Shown in pieces: positions 34,871 to 44,431 of a DNA stretch of 64,000 bases. The notes beneath the pieces were generated by a model. It was not told where the DNA came from and made no database searches. It saw only the letters and a program-made list of their open reading frames with translations. Each line of letters opens with the position of its first letter. The first letter of the stretch is position 1. The DNA is taken from assembly GCF_000243095.1 (NCBI RefSeq), contig NZ_AHJE01000003.1, forward strand, positions 1 through 64,000, in the 5' to 3' direction. Position numbers and translations under genes: made by a program. Origin of the DNA: Cupriavidus basilensis OR16 (GTDB lineage Bacteria; Pseudomonadota; Gammaproteobacteria; Burkholderiales; Burkholderiaceae).

Positions 34871-36082
34871 TTACCCCTGCCGCATCACCTCCCGCGCCAC
34901 AATCAACTTCTGCACCTCCGTCGCACCCTCATAAATGCGAAGAGCCCGTATCTCCCGATACAGGCTCTCCATGATCCCGCCAACCTGCACGCCGCGCGCA
35001 CCGAACAGCTGCAGTGCACCGTCCACCACTGCCTGTGCATTCTCGGTGGCTGTCATCTTGGCCATGGCCGCTTCGCGCGTGGTGGAGAGCTTCTGCACAT
35101 CGCGTCGCCATGCAGCGCGGTAGGTCAGCAGGGCGGCCGAATCGATCATTGCAGCCATCTCGCCAAGCTTGGCTTGCGTGAGCTGCATCTCCCCTAAAGC
35201 CGCACCAAAGATCTGCCGCGAACCGGCATGTGCCACCGCCTCGTCGAACGCCCGCCGCGCGAACCCCAGCGCAGCACCCGCCACCGAGACCCGAAAAATA
35301 TCAAGCGTGCGCATGGCGAGCTTGAATCCCTCACCAGGCATACCAAGCAATCGCTCAGCAGGAATCCGCATCTCATCGAAGCGCAGCGTTGCCAACGGGT
35401 GCGGCGCCATCACATCGATGCGCTCGGCAATGGAGAAGCCAGGATCGTCGGGATAGACGACGAACGCGGAAATGCCGCGCGTGCCGGGCGCTTCGCCGGT
35501 GCGGGCGAACAGCACGTAGAGATCAGCAATGCCGCCGTTGGAGATCCACGTCTTCTCGCCGGTGACCACATAGTGCGCGCCGTCGCGACGCGCGCTGCAT
35601 GACATTGCGCCGACGTCGGAGCCGGCGTCTTTTTCGGAGAGGGCGAAGGCGGGGATCAGTTCGCCGCGCAGCACCTTGGGCAGGACCTCGGCCTTGAGCG
35701 CTTCGGAGCCGGCGAGGCTGATCGGGCCGCTGCCCAGGCCTTGCATGGCGAATGAGAAGTCGGCGAGGCCGTCGCGGTAGGCCAGTGCTTCGCGGGCTAG
35801 CGCCAGGCGGCGGGATTCGATTTCCGGGGCGAGGCCGCCGTAGGCTGCCGGTACGCATGCGCGCAGCAGGCCGGCCTTGCCTAGTTGTGCGACCAGCCGG
35901 CGGCAGCTCGCGTCAACTTGGTGATGATCGACATCGTCGAGGGCGCCGCTGTCGGCAAACTCGTCGACGCTTTGCACAAAGGCACGATGGCCGGGATCGA
36001 AGAAGGGCCACGCGAGGTAGTCGCGCTGGTGCATCGGCGGGAAGGATCGACGGCTTGCGTCGCGCTGCGTATCTTGGCTCAT
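34871..36082 (-). CDS. Acyl-CoA dehydrogenase
   Basis: This 403-residue, full-length ACAD has [16 protein letters not shown] middle motif ([16 protein letters not shown]), the FAD segment [14 protein letters not shown], and the C-terminal [16 protein letters not shown], where the glutamate of EGATE is the likely catalytic base. The start [12 protein letters not shown] at 36082 gives a long N-terminal lead before [12 protein letters not shown]; a later start is possible. It is divergent from an ACAD-like ORF across a 176-bp control region with two palindromic operators. Substrate unknown. Intact. Confidence 0.87.
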   Translation of the reverse strand: MSQDTQRDASRRSFPPMHQRDYLAWPFFDPGHRAFVQSVDEFADSGALDDVDHHQVDASCRRLVAQLGKAGLLRACVPAAYGGLAPEIESRRLALAREALAYRDGLADFSFAMQGLGSGPISLAGSEALKAEVLPKVLRGELIPAFALSEKDAGSDVGAMSCSARRDGAHYVVTGEKTWISNGGIADLYVLFARTGEAPGTRGISAFVVYPDDPGFSIAERIDVMAPHPLATLRFDEMRIPAERLLGMPGEGFKLAMRTLDIFRVSVAGAALGFARRAFDEAVAHAGSRQIFGAALGEMQLTQAKLGEMAAMIDSAALLTYRAAWRRDVQKLSTTREAAMAKMTATENAQAVVDGALQLFGARGVQVGGIMESLYREIRALRIYEGATEVQKLIVAREVMRQG

Positions 36083-36120
36083 ATCGCGTCCCTGCGTGAA
36101 TAATGCAATTCAGCGTAGTG

Positions 36121-36136
36121 CATACCGTTGAGTATG
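36121..36136. promoter_or_regulatory. CATAC-N6-GTATG operator, copy 1
   Basis: CATACCGTTGAGTATG is a perfect 5-bp inverted repeat with a 6-bp spacer, 39 bp upstream of the leftward ACAD start. It is probably bound by the TetR-type protein encoded at 37375. Confidence 0.6.
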
Positions 36137-36213
36137 TAAACCCGTGAGGATCTTCTAAGATGATGCTATCTGATAGGGATTTCCCGGTTGCCTTATGAAA
36201 ATTAACCATCTAG

Positions 36214-36229
36214 CATACTCATCAGTATG
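36214..36229. promoter_or_regulatory. CATAC-N6-GTATG operator, copy 2
   Basis: CATACTCATCAGTATG has the same half-sites and spacing as copy 1 and lies 30 bp upstream of the rightward ACAD-like start. The two copies, 93 bp apart, flank the divergent promoters. Confidence 0.6.
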
Positions 36230-36258
36230 TTCGCTGAAGCCGTCCTGGAAACCCATCG

Positions 36259-37374
36259 ATGACGCTGATCTGGAACCCTTCGCTGGACCCCGCCGCCGCT
36301 CGCTGGCGAAGCCAGGCGGGCGCGCTGCAATCGGATGCCACTGCGGCAGTCACGCCAGCGAGCTTGCGCGAATCCGGCTTGCTGAAGATGTTCCGGCCAC
36401 GGCCACAAGCGGGCTTTGCCGCATCCACCAGCGCCGTGATTTCCGCTGTGGAGGCCTTGGCAGCGTGCAGCCCACAGCTATCCACGCTATTGGGCGCGAC
36501 GCTGGCCGGTGCGGGCGCCATCCTGCGGCTCGGCACGAACCAGCAGAAGAAAATGTGGCTGGGCCAGCTTGGCGACGATGACACCTTGCCGCCCTTGCTG
36601 GTTGACCAAGATCATGACGCCGCCGCAGACGAATCGGGCTTCAACGCCACGCAGGATGCGCAAACCTGGGCTCTGCGCGGAACAGGGCGCTGCGCCGGTT
36701 CAGCCGAGATGACTGGCGCGCTTGTCGTGTTTGCTGCCGGCTCACGGGCTTCCGGTGCGAATCCGTTCTCCGCGTTCATCGTCCCGCCCGATACATCCGG
36801 CATCGCCTTGGAGCAGAACGATGCCTACGACGCTTCCGGCGGAACACTAACGCTGGATGTCCGCCTACCGCCCTCGCTGCTGCTCGGCCCCCCAGGCAGT
36901 GCGCAAGCCGCGATGGAATCCGCCGCCGCCGCCCACCGCATTGCCGCCGCCGCACAGGCTATGGGCCTCTGCCTGGCGGCTTACGACGAAGCGTACCGGG
37001 TGGTCCGCGCGGAGGGCCACGGCACGGCACCTTCGCGCGCGGCGCTGGAACTGGCCGCCTGCGCCACCGCCATCTCCGCCACACGCATGATGCTGTACGA
37101 AGCCGCGCGCGCCGCCGACAAGGGCGAGAGCATCGCGCTGCCAAGTGCCATGGCAATGCTGTCCGCCAACGAATGCGCGGACCGCGTCATGGCCGCCAGC
37201 TTGCAGATCGCGGGCGGCCATCCCGCCGCCGATGCCGCGCGCATGCAGGCGCTGCTGCGTGCGCGGCGCATACAGCAGGCAGCCGCCGGCGCCAACATCT
37301 TGCGGGCGCAGACGGCACTCCTGGCCGGCGCTATCGCCCCGTCATCGCACACCAGAAAAGGAGGCACGCGCGCC
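36259..37374 (+). CDS. Divergent acyl-CoA dehydrogenase-like protein, no stop of its own
   Basis: About 372 residues (MTLIWNPSLDPAAARW...) show a weak ACAD pattern: an N-terminal helical part, a beta domain (FSAFIVPPDTSGIALEQNDA, GTLTLDVRLPPSLLLGPPG) and a C-terminal helical part with QIAGGHPAADAARMQALLRARRIQQAAAGANILR in place of the usual QxxGGxG...ExxY(R/E)D. I see no obvious catalytic glutamate, so it may be an inactive partner of the ACAD at 34871. The frame continues without a stop into the TetR domain at 37375. The last codons before it (ACC AGA) would be ACC TGA with one base change. Confidence 0.6.
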
Positions 37375-38094
37375 ATGCGCAAGAATCCATCCACGCCCAC
37401 GCCCACGCCCACGCCCGCATCCGCGGCACGCACCAGCGAAACGCCCGGCCGCGTCACCGAGATCCTCGATGCCGCAGCAAATGCCTTCACCCAGCAAAGC
37501 TACGACGCCACCACGCTGGACTACATCGGCGACGTGATCGGCGTCACCAAGGGCAGCATCTACTACCACTACCGCAGCAAGGCGGACCTGTTCGTGGCGG
37601 TGTACCGCCGCGCCATGGAAATGAACATCGAGACGATCACGCCGATCGCGCAGCAAGAGGGCGCTCGCGCTATCGATCGCCTCTACCGTATGGCCTATGC
37701 GCATTCGCTGCAGGTGATGAAGCACCTTTCCTACCAGCGCCTGGCCGTGCAGGGGCTGGAGGCGCAGCTGATGGACCGCGTGACGGATGAACAGCGCGTG
37801 CAGCTCAAGGAGGTGATCGGCCTGCGCGATCACTACGAGAAGCTGTTCGTCAAAGTCATCACGCAGGCCATCGAGGCCGGCGACCTCCCGCAGCAAAGCC
37901 CGCGCCTGGCCGTGAAGCCACTGTTCGGCGCGATCAACGGCACCACCATGTGGTACCAGCCGCGCGCGGGCGAGACCGCGGCGGACCGCGACCGGATCGC
38001 CGCGCAGCTGGCGGGTTTTGTGGTGTCGGGACTGATGCAGACCTATCAGCCTGTGGCTGAGCCTGCGCCGCAGGCCGTGCGCGAAGCAAGCTGA
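37375..38094 (+). CDS. TetR-family regulator, read in frame with the preceding ORF
   Basis: About 239 residues start at ATG 37375, which has its own AAAAGGAGG 11 bases upstream. That points to independent initiation even though the frame is open from 36259. The helix-turn-helix region (RVTEILDAAANAFTQQSYDATTLDYIGDVIGVTKGSIYYHY, described over residues 26-66) is clear TetR. The C-terminal ligand domain ends in a proline-rich tail. Upstream is a low-complexity Thr-Pro run (TPTPTPTPA). It probably represses the divergent promoters via the CATAC-N6-GTATG sites. Confidence 0.8.
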   Translation: MRKNPSTPTPTPTPASAARTSETPGRVTEILDAAANAFTQQSYDATTLDYIGDVIGVTKGSIYYHYRSKADLFVAVYRRAMEMNIETITPIAQQEGARAIDRLYRMAYAHSLQVMKHLSYQRLAVQGLEAQLMDRVTDEQRVQLKEVIGLRDHYEKLFVKVITQAIEAGDLPQQSPRLAVKPLFGAINGTTMWYQPRAGETAADRDRIAAQLAGFVVSGLMQTYQPVAEPAPQAVREAS

Positions 38095-38134
38095 AGCCCT
38101 AGGCCACCCGCACCGCGCCAGCAAAAACATAACG

Positions 38135-39250
38135 ATGGAGACACGCATGCAGACCAGCCAAAGGCCCACCCAATCCACCCCCACCGCCGACGCCACCGCC
38201 GACGCCACCAAATGGTCCGCCGTAGCCGAGTGGTACCACGCTTATTTCACCGGCCTGGTCATGACCATGGTCACGCGCCGCAGCGCGCGCGAGGCGTCGG
38301 AGCTGGTGTTCCACATTTTCCGCCGCCAGCACCTGGAGCGCTTTCTCCCCGGACTGGACAAGCTCGGCCTGCAAGGCCTGCCGCCCGCCATTGCCGCCGC
38401 GCGCTACCACTACCTCTCCAACGCCATCGGCGGGGTCAAGGTCGAGTACATGGAGGCGTCGCCGCGCAAGGCATGGGTACGCTACGCGCCGCCGCGCTGG
38501 GCGTGGCAAGGGACCGCCGTCTGTGCCATTCCCGGTGAGGTCTCGCGCGCGGTGCTGCGCGGTTGGCATGCGCACAACGGCGTGTCGCTCGGCACGCAGC
38601 GCCTGGGCTTTGTCTGCACCAAGCAGACCATGGATGGGCAGCCCGGACTGGAAGGCTACTACTACGAGTACGACCACGACATCTCGCCCGACGAGCGCCT
38701 GCGCTTCGCGCGCGGCGAAGCGGCGCCGGATTTTGATCCCACGCGGGCGCCGGTGCTGCCTACCGCAAGCTGGCCGGAGGAACGGCTGCAGAAAGCACGC
38801 CGCAACTACGCGATGGAATACGTGCGCACCGCGCTGCCCGAGCTGGTCAGCTTGTACGGCCCGTTCGACGCCGCGTACCTGGGCGGCATCACCGGCCAGT
38901 TGATCGGCATGCAGTTCTACAGCGAGACCGCCACCGCCATGGGCCTGCCAGACCACGGCGACGCGACGGACTTCGCCCGCTTCATGGTGACGCTGGCCCG
39001 CGCCCAGGGCGACGAGGCCGAACTGGTTACCGGCGGCCCACATCCCTGCGTGCGCCAGGCAAGCTGGAAGCTGATGTCCGGCATTGCCGACCTGCACGGC
39101 AGTGCCTTCGATGCGTGGAACTGCCTGCTCGATGGCGCGCTCAGCGCGCACAACCGGCATCTGGCGCTAAAGGTGACGCGCCGCCTGGACCAAGGCGATG
39201 AGGCCTTCGAATGGCAGATCGTGCCGCGCGGCAGGCCCGGCAAATTCTGA
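38135..39250 (+). CDS. Conserved-looking protein of unknown function
   Basis: This 371-residue soluble protein (or about 367 from the second Met) is not one I recognise. After an Ala/Thr-rich N-terminus it has WYHAYFTGLVMTMVTRRSAREASELVFHIFRRQHLERFLPGL, a Trp/Tyr-rich middle (WVRYAPPRWAWQGT, LEGYYYEYDHD) and a charged C-terminus. A remote relation to L-2-amino-thiazoline-4-carboxylate hydrolase-type proteins is possible but not established. It lies 40 bp after the TetR gene and 272 bp before a Bug-type protein, likely part of the same catabolic unit. No signal peptide or membrane helices. Confidence 0.55.
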   Translation: METRMQTSQRPTQSTPTADATADATKWSAVAEWYHAYFTGLVMTMVTRRSAREASELVFHIFRRQHLERFLPGLDKLGLQGLPPAIAAARYHYLSNAIGGVKVEYMEASPRKAWVRYAPPRWAWQGTAVCAIPGEVSRAVLRGWHAHNGVSLGTQRLGFVCTKQTMDGQPGLEGYYYEYDHDISPDERLRFARGEAAPDFDPTRAPVLPTASWPEERLQKARRNYAMEYVRTALPELVSLYGPFDAAYLGGITGQLIGMQFYSETATAMGLPDHGDATDFARFMVTLARAQGDEAELVTGGPHPCVRQASWKLMSGIADLHGSAFDAWNCLLDGALSAHNRHLALKVTRRLDQGDEAFEWQIVPRGRPGKF

Positions 39251-39522
39251 CGCATCCGCTCACACGAGCCAGCGCGCCGCACCCAAGCGCTTCTCCGCAG
39301 AGCCCTGGGGAATGCGCGAGCGTGACCGAAGCCGGTTCAATGCCAGCGCGCGGCAGGGCCCGGCGCATCGCCCGCCTTGAAGTCATCGGCGCCATCAGCG
39401 CCATCAGCGGGCAGAGAAGCGAGGCAAAGGCACCCGCCGAAGACGTCTCATCCTGAAACAGAAGGCAGAAGGCAGCAAGCCGCAACGACGCGGCCACATC
39501 CCAATCGCCACCGGAGACCGCC

Positions 39523-40497
39523 GTGAAACTCAAGCACATTGCCTTGCTGGCCACCCTCGCCATCGCCAACCTCACGGGCGCCCGCGCGCAAGCCGCGGAC
39601 GACTTCCCCACCAAGCCAATCCGCGTCATCTCCCCGCACCAAGCCGGCTCCACCACCGAGCTCTTCGGCCGCCTGCTGGTCCCGGAAATGAGCGAGCTGC
39701 TCGGCCAGTCCGTCTTCATCGAATCCAAGGCAGGCGCCGCCGGCACCATCGGCGCACGCGAGGTCGCGCTCAGCAAGCCAGACGGCTACACCGTACTCAT
39801 CAACGCCTCCATCCAGGTGATGTATCCCGGCATCTTCAAGAGCCTGCCGTTCGACCCACTCAAAGACTTCACGCCGGTAGGCGTCTTCGGCTTTGCACCC
39901 ATGGTGGTCGTGGTAGGCGCGCAATCCAAGCTCACCAGCTTCCCGAACATGCTCGACACCGCCCGCGCCAACCCCGGCAAACTCACCTTTGCCTCCGGCG
40001 GCCTCGGCTCGCTGCCGCACCTGGTTGGTGAGCTGGTCAACCTGCGTAGCCACGCCAACATCGCCCATGTGGCCTACAACGGGACTGGGCAGGCATTGAC
40101 CGATGTGATGGGTGGACATGTCGACATCCTCTATGCGTCGGTGGCCAGTGCTGTGCCCTTGATCAAGAGTGGGAAGTTGCGAGCGTTGGCGGTGACTTCC
40201 GCTGCGCGGATTGATTCGTTGCCTAACGTGCCAACGATCGCGGAGTCGGGACTGGCGGATTTTGACGTGACGTCCTGGTATGCGATGTGGGCGCCCAAAG
40301 GGACGCCGACCGAGGTGGTGGCGCGGTTGAACAAGGCAATGCGGGAAGCGTCGGGGATGCCAGCGGTGCGGGAGCGGTTGCAGGTGAACGGGGTGATTGG
40401 CAGCAAGCTCAGTGCTGCCGAGTTTGCTCGCTTCTCAGCTGCGGAGAGTGTGAAATGGCTGGACGTGATGAAGCGGGCAAACGTGCAGCCGAATTGA
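39523..40497 (+). CDS. Bug-family (TctC-like) periplasmic solute-binding protein
   Basis: This 324-residue exported binding protein has a signal peptide (LKHIALLATLAIANLTGARAQA) and the family pattern FPTKPIRVISPHQAGSTTE, GAAGTIGAREVALSKPDGYT, VAYNGTGQALTDVMGGHVD and PNVPTIAESG. Bug proteins bind small carboxylates or aromatic acids and are greatly expanded in Burkholderiales; here no tripartite transporter genes lie next to it. It probably senses or delivers the substrate of the neighbouring acyl-CoA dehydrogenases. The preceding 272 bp show no other gene. Intact. Confidence 0.88.
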   Translation: MKLKHIALLATLAIANLTGARAQAADDFPTKPIRVISPHQAGSTTELFGRLLVPEMSELLGQSVFIESKAGAAGTIGAREVALSKPDGYTVLINASIQVMYPGIFKSLPFDPLKDFTPVGVFGFAPMVVVVGAQSKLTSFPNMLDTARANPGKLTFASGGLGSLPHLVGELVNLRSHANIAHVAYNGTGQALTDVMGGHVDILYASVASAVPLIKSGKLRALAVTSAARIDSLPNVPTIAESGLADFDVTSWYAMWAPKGTPTEVVARLNKAMREASGMPAVRERLQVNGVIGSKLSAAEFARFSAAESVKWLDVMKRANVQPN

Positions 40498-40603
40498 GGG
40501 CTGGTGTCGAGCATCTCCACACCTGAACGGCTGACATTCTGCATGAATCGGCCGCTCGGGCATGTAACGCGGCCCGCAGCAGCCGCAGCCAAGTCGCGCG
40601 TGA

Positions 40604-41375
40604 CTATGTTGTGTGGGTTGTGTGATCTTCGAATGCGCAGACGATGCCGTCAATCATTGCTACGATGCGCGCGGTATGCCGAAGGTCTTGATGCGTGACG
40701 AGCCAGATTTCGTAGACCGCCCCACGTGCGGGTGCCGGCCATATCTCGGTGTATCGGTTCGCCAGCAAGAGTCGGTGATCGATGGCCGGTCCCGTTTCCC
40801 TGATAGACGACAAGATCGTGGCCCGCGAATGCGGAGCCAGCAGCAGGGCTGCCGTGCTGTTCGAGATAAGCGTTTGATGCAAAGAGCGCCATGGGCCAGC
40901 GAGCCAGGCGCCGCGCGACAAGATCGGGATTATCCGGCCTGACTGACCGGACCGCGATATCCGCTTCACGCTTTGCCAGATTCAGCATGCGCGTCGACGT
41001 GTCTAGCAGGACGCGCACTTCGGGATGCGCAGCGTGCAGGCGTTCGATGGCCGGAAGCAGGAATTCGAGCGCGATCGAGTCGGTGCTGGTGACTCTTACG
41101 TCCCCCGCAAGCCGTGTATCCGTGCCTTGAGTTCGTCGGACGAGTTCATGTGCGGAGTGCTCCATTTTCTCCGCCGATCTCAGCGCGGCCTCGCCTGCGG
41201 CGGTCAAGGCGTAACCCTCGGAGGTACGCAGGAAGAGCGTTGCACGTAGGGCGTGTTCTAGTGCCGCGATCCGTCTGCCGACCGTCGCCTGATCGAGATT
41301 GAGCGTCCTGGCCGCTCCACGGAGCGTTTTTTCGCGCTCCACCGCGAGAAATACTCGCGCGTCATCCCAGTTCAT
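40604..41375 (-). pseudogene. LysR-family regulator with internal deletion and frameshift
   Basis: ATG 41375 gives the standard start MNWDDARVFLAVEREKTLRGAARTLNLDQATVGRRIAALE, an intact LysR helix-turn-helix. The effector domain is normal to GEPIHR (about 40747). The family ending (EIWPAPARGAVYEIWLVTHQDLRHTARI) is in another frame and stops at 40604. Some 35-40 residues around the NSSL...GIGELP region are missing. As sequenced the protein ends in an unrelated tail at 40650. DNA binding may persist but effector response should be lost. Divergent from the quinone oxidoreductase gene. Confidence 0.78.
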
Positions 41376-41389
41376 CGTGCCGCCCCCAT

Positions 41390-41405
41390 GATGCAAATTT
41401 GCATC
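41390..41405. promoter_or_regulatory. 16-bp perfect palindrome in the LysR/oxidoreductase control region
   Basis: GATGCAAATTTGCATC is a perfect palindrome 15 bp upstream of the LysR start. It is a plausible autoregulatory binding site. Confidence 0.55.
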
Positions 41406-41408
41406 TGT

Positions 41409-41425
41409 CAGCATGAATAATGCTG
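41409..41425. promoter_or_regulatory. Inverted repeat CAGCAT-N5-ATGCTG
   Basis: A second dyad adjoins the first and includes the T-N11-A geometry expected of LysR-type activation sites. It is about 100 bp upstream of the oxidoreductase start. Confidence 0.5.
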
Positions 41426-41526
41426 CATATATTCATCGGCGTCGAGGCCTAAACTGAACACAAGAGTTCCTCGTTCAATGATCCGCCCGGATCTATCGAG
41501 CCTCATCTATAGAAGGAGTGGTATCC

Positions 41527-42558
41527 ATGTCTGCTTCAACTTATCGTGTGCCGTCGTCCATGACGGCCATCGAGATCAAACAGCCCGGCGGTCCTGAGGT
41601 CCTGGTGCCGACTACGCGCGCGGTGCCGATCCCGGCTGCCGATCAGGTTCTGATCCGCGTCCACGCGGCTGCCGTGAACGGTCCAGACGTTTTCCAGCGC
41701 AAAGGGCTGTATGATCCGCCCCCCGGCGCTTCGGACATTCCGGGGCTGGAAGTAGCCGGTCAAGTGGTTGCCGTTGGCTCCGACGTGCCCCAATTCCGGA
41801 TCGGCGAACTGGTGTGTGCATTGATTCCCGGCGGTGGCTACGCAGAATATGCAGTCGCGCACGCCTGCAACACGATGCGTATCCCCAAAGGCCTGACGTT
41901 GGTGGAAGCGGGGGCCATGCCCGAAACGTTTATGACGGTATGGCTGAACCTGTTCCAGCGCGGCAAGCTGGTTGCCGGCGAATCGGTGTTGATCCATGGC
42001 GGCGCGTCAGGTATCGGTACCACGGCCACCATGCTGGCGAAGGCATTCGGCGCTGCGAAAATCATCACGACAGTTGGCTCGCAGGCGCATCGGGAGGCCA
42101 GCCTGGCGCTAGGCGCGGACCTCGCGATAGATTACCGCGAGGAAGATTTCGTCGCCGCAACGAAGCGGTTTACCGATGGAAGAGGCGTCGATGTGATCCT
42201 CGACATCATTGCCGGTGACTACGTGGCCAGAAACTATGACGCCGCAGCCATGGACGGACGGATCCTCCAGGTGGGCGTGATCAAAGGACCGGCGAAGGAT
42301 CTCAACATCTTGCCGATGTTGACGAAACGTCTGACGCATATGGGCTCGACATTGCGATCGCGCACATCCGCGGACAAGGCGACCATCCTCAATGAACTGG
42401 AACGGCTGGTCTGGCCGCACATCGAGAGCGGCAAGATCAAGCCGGTTGTCTACCAGACCTTTGCGCTTGCCGACGCTCGCGGCGCTCACGAACTGATCGA
42501 TTCCGGCACACACTTTGGAAAGATTGTCCTGACGACAGGTGCCGATCTCATTGGCTGA
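41527..42558 (+). CDS. Zinc-independent quinone oxidoreductase-like MDR protein
   Basis: This 343-residue medium-chain dehydrogenase/reductase of the NADPH:quinone oxidoreductase (PIG3/QOR) type has VNGPDVFQRKGLYDPPPGASDIPGLEVAG near the N-terminus and LIHGGASGIGTTATMLAKAFGA as the nucleotide-binding turn. Zinc-ligand cysteines are absent, as is normal for the branch. ATG 41527 follows GAAGGAGTGGTATCC. Divergent from the LysR gene that probably controls it. Likely reduces quinones or enones. Intact. Confidence 0.87.
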   Translation: MSASTYRVPSSMTAIEIKQPGGPEVLVPTTRAVPIPAADQVLIRVHAAAVNGPDVFQRKGLYDPPPGASDIPGLEVAGQVVAVGSDVPQFRIGELVCALIPGGGYAEYAVAHACNTMRIPKGLTLVEAGAMPETFMTVWLNLFQRGKLVAGESVLIHGGASGIGTTATMLAKAFGAAKIITTVGSQAHREASLALGADLAIDYREEDFVAATKRFTDGRGVDVILDIIAGDYVARNYDAAAMDGRILQVGVIKGPAKDLNILPMLTKRLTHMGSTLRSRTSADKATILNELERLVWPHIESGKIKPVVYQTFALADARGAHELIDSGTHFGKIVLTTGADLIG

Positions 42559-42982
42559 ACGGTTCCATCAAGCTGTTGCATCGACCGGTTGAATCTGCAG
42601 TCGGGAACCGCCGTTCTCGGCGATGCCGAACGGACGCTTCCCGGCACTGGCGGACGGCGGTGACGGATTTTCCGCCGGCCGCCTATGGCTGGTTTGAGAG
42701 GGGAGCCAGTATGGCGAGCACCTCGCTGGCATTCCGCTCTCCTGAAAGAAAATCTAATTCGCTCCGCGAAAACGCTAACTACGGGCTACTTCGTCATCGG
42801 GTACGCTCATGGATGATTGCCAGTTCGCTGTCGCCGACAGCGGCGCGGGCCCACTTGGTCGCCATACCCATTGGGCATCCACCAAAGATAGGGCCTTCTT
42901 CCGTGAAGTCTTGCGGCACGAAGACGCCGGCCAGGAAGCGCTCTGGGACGACAAGCTTTCTAGATATCATGCAAGGATTATC

Positions 42983-44431
42983 ATGTTGAGGCGTATTCTG
43001 CTGGTTGCTATTCTGGCACCTGCCACCTTCATGGCGGGGTGCAAATCGATGGCAAATGACACGCCGACTGCAAACGCAGCTGCCGGCACGATGCAAGGCG
43101 AAAGTTCGGTCAGCCAGCCGGAGACGCGCTCAATCGCGAAAGATGCCTACATCTACGGATTCCCCATCGTAGAGGCATACAAGACCCTATATGCCCAGGC
43201 CGTTGACAAGGGTGGCCCGAATTACAAGGCACCCTTCAACCAGATCGGCAACACCGCCAACGTCTTCACGCCGAAGGACACGGCGATCATCACGCCGAAT
43301 TCCGACACGCCTTATTCGTTCGTGTGGATGGATCTGCGTGCCGAGCCAGTTGTGTTGACCCTGCCGCCAATCGAGGCGCAGCGCTACTATTCCGTGCAAC
43401 TGATTGATCTATACACGCACAACTTCGCCTACCTCGGAACGCGGGCAACGGGCAACAAGGGCGGCAACTACATCATCGCCGGTCCGGGATGGACGGGCGC
43501 AACCCCAGCCAATATCAATGGCGTGATCCGCACCGAGTCGAACATCGCCTATGCGCTCTATCGGACCCAGCTCTATGACAAAAAGGATCTCGCCAACGTG
43601 AGGCGTATCCAGCGCGGGTACAAAGTCAAAACGCTGAGTGCATTTCTTGGAACCAAGGCGCCTGCGCCAGCGGCGCCAATCTCCTGGCCTCAGCCGATGC
43701 CGGGCATGACCGATACGCCGGCAATCTTCCGCTATCTGAGTTTCATGCTCCAGTTTGCCCCGACGGATCCGAGCGAGAAAGACCTCATGGCGCGCTTCGC
43801 CAAGATCGGTGTGGGCCCAGGCCTGCCATTCGATGCACGCCAGGAGCCACCTGTCGTGCAGAAGGCGCTGGCCGATGGCATCGCAGACGGGAAGGCGGAG
43901 TTTGCGCAATTCAAGAAGACGAAAGTCGATACTCGTGAGGTAAGTAGCGGCGACTTCTTCGGTACGCGCGCCTACCTGAAAAACAACTATCTGTACCGCT
44001 ATGCCGGCGCAGCGCTTGGCATCTTCGGCAATTCGGCCGACGAGGCAAATTATCCGGCGTACTTCGTGGATGCGGACGGCCAGCCGCTTGATGCGTCGAC
44101 CAAGCGCTACGTGATGCATTTCGATAAGAATGGGCTGCCTCCGGCGAACGCGTTTTGGTCGCTGACGATGTATGACGGCAAATCGAAGCTTCTGGTCGAC
44201 AATCCTCTCAATCGATATCTGCTCAACTCCCGCATGCTCGGCCGGCTCAAGCGAGACGCCGACGGCGGCCTTACCTTCTACGTCCAGCACGACTCCCCTG
44301 GCAAGGCCAAGGAAAGCAACTGGCTACCGGCGCCGGCCGGACCGTTCTACGCAATCATGCGGATCTATATGCCGAAGCCCGAGGTAGCGTCAGGCCAATG
44401 GCAGCGTCCACCGCTAAAGCGGGTCGATTGA
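42983..44431 (+). CDS. DUF1254/DUF1214-domain lipoprotein
   Basis: ATG 42983 follows AAGGA. The signal LRRILLVAILAPATFMAGC ends with a lipobox (FMAGC), so it is probably a lipoprotein. The body has the DUF1254 part (DAYIYGFPIVEAYKTLYAQAVD, DTAIITPNSDTPYSF) and DUF1214 part (ANAFWSLTMYDGKSKLLVDNPLNRYLLNSR...NWLPAPAGPFYAIMRIYMPK), 482 residues. Function is unknown. It is a distant paralogue of the protein at 20659 but has no dyad motif upstream. The preceding gap 42559-42982 contains no gene I can support. Intact. Confidence 0.85.
   Translation: MLRRILLVAILAPATFMAGCKSMANDTPTANAAAGTMQGESSVSQPETRSIAKDAYIYGFPIVEAYKTLYAQAVDKGGPNYKAPFNQIGNTANVFTPKDTAIITPNSDTPYSFVWMDLRAEPVVLTLPPIEAQRYYSVQLIDLYTHNFAYLGTRATGNKGGNYIIAGPGWTGATPANINGVIRTESNIAYALYRTQLYDKKDLANVRRIQRGYKVKTLSAFLGTKAPAPAAPISWPQPMPGMTDTPAIFRYLSFMLQFAPTDPSEKDLMARFAKIGVGPGLPFDARQEPPVVQKALADGIADGKAEFAQFKKTKVDTREVSSGDFFGTRAYLKNNYLYRYAGAALGIFGNSADEANYPAYFVDADGQPLDASTKRYVMHFDKNGLPPANAFWSLTMYDGKSKLLVDNPLNRYLLNSRMLGRLKRDADGGLTFYVQHDSPGKAKESNWLPAPAGPFYAIMRIYMPKPEVASGQWQRPPLKRVD

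Noticed and set aside
42794..43096. Minus-strand 100-codon ORF (…EEGPIFGGCPMGMATKWARA…) upstream of the DUF1254 lipoprotein
   Set aside because: It looks mildly protein-like, but it overlaps the lipoprotein signal sequence, lacks a ribosome binding site and matches no family I know.
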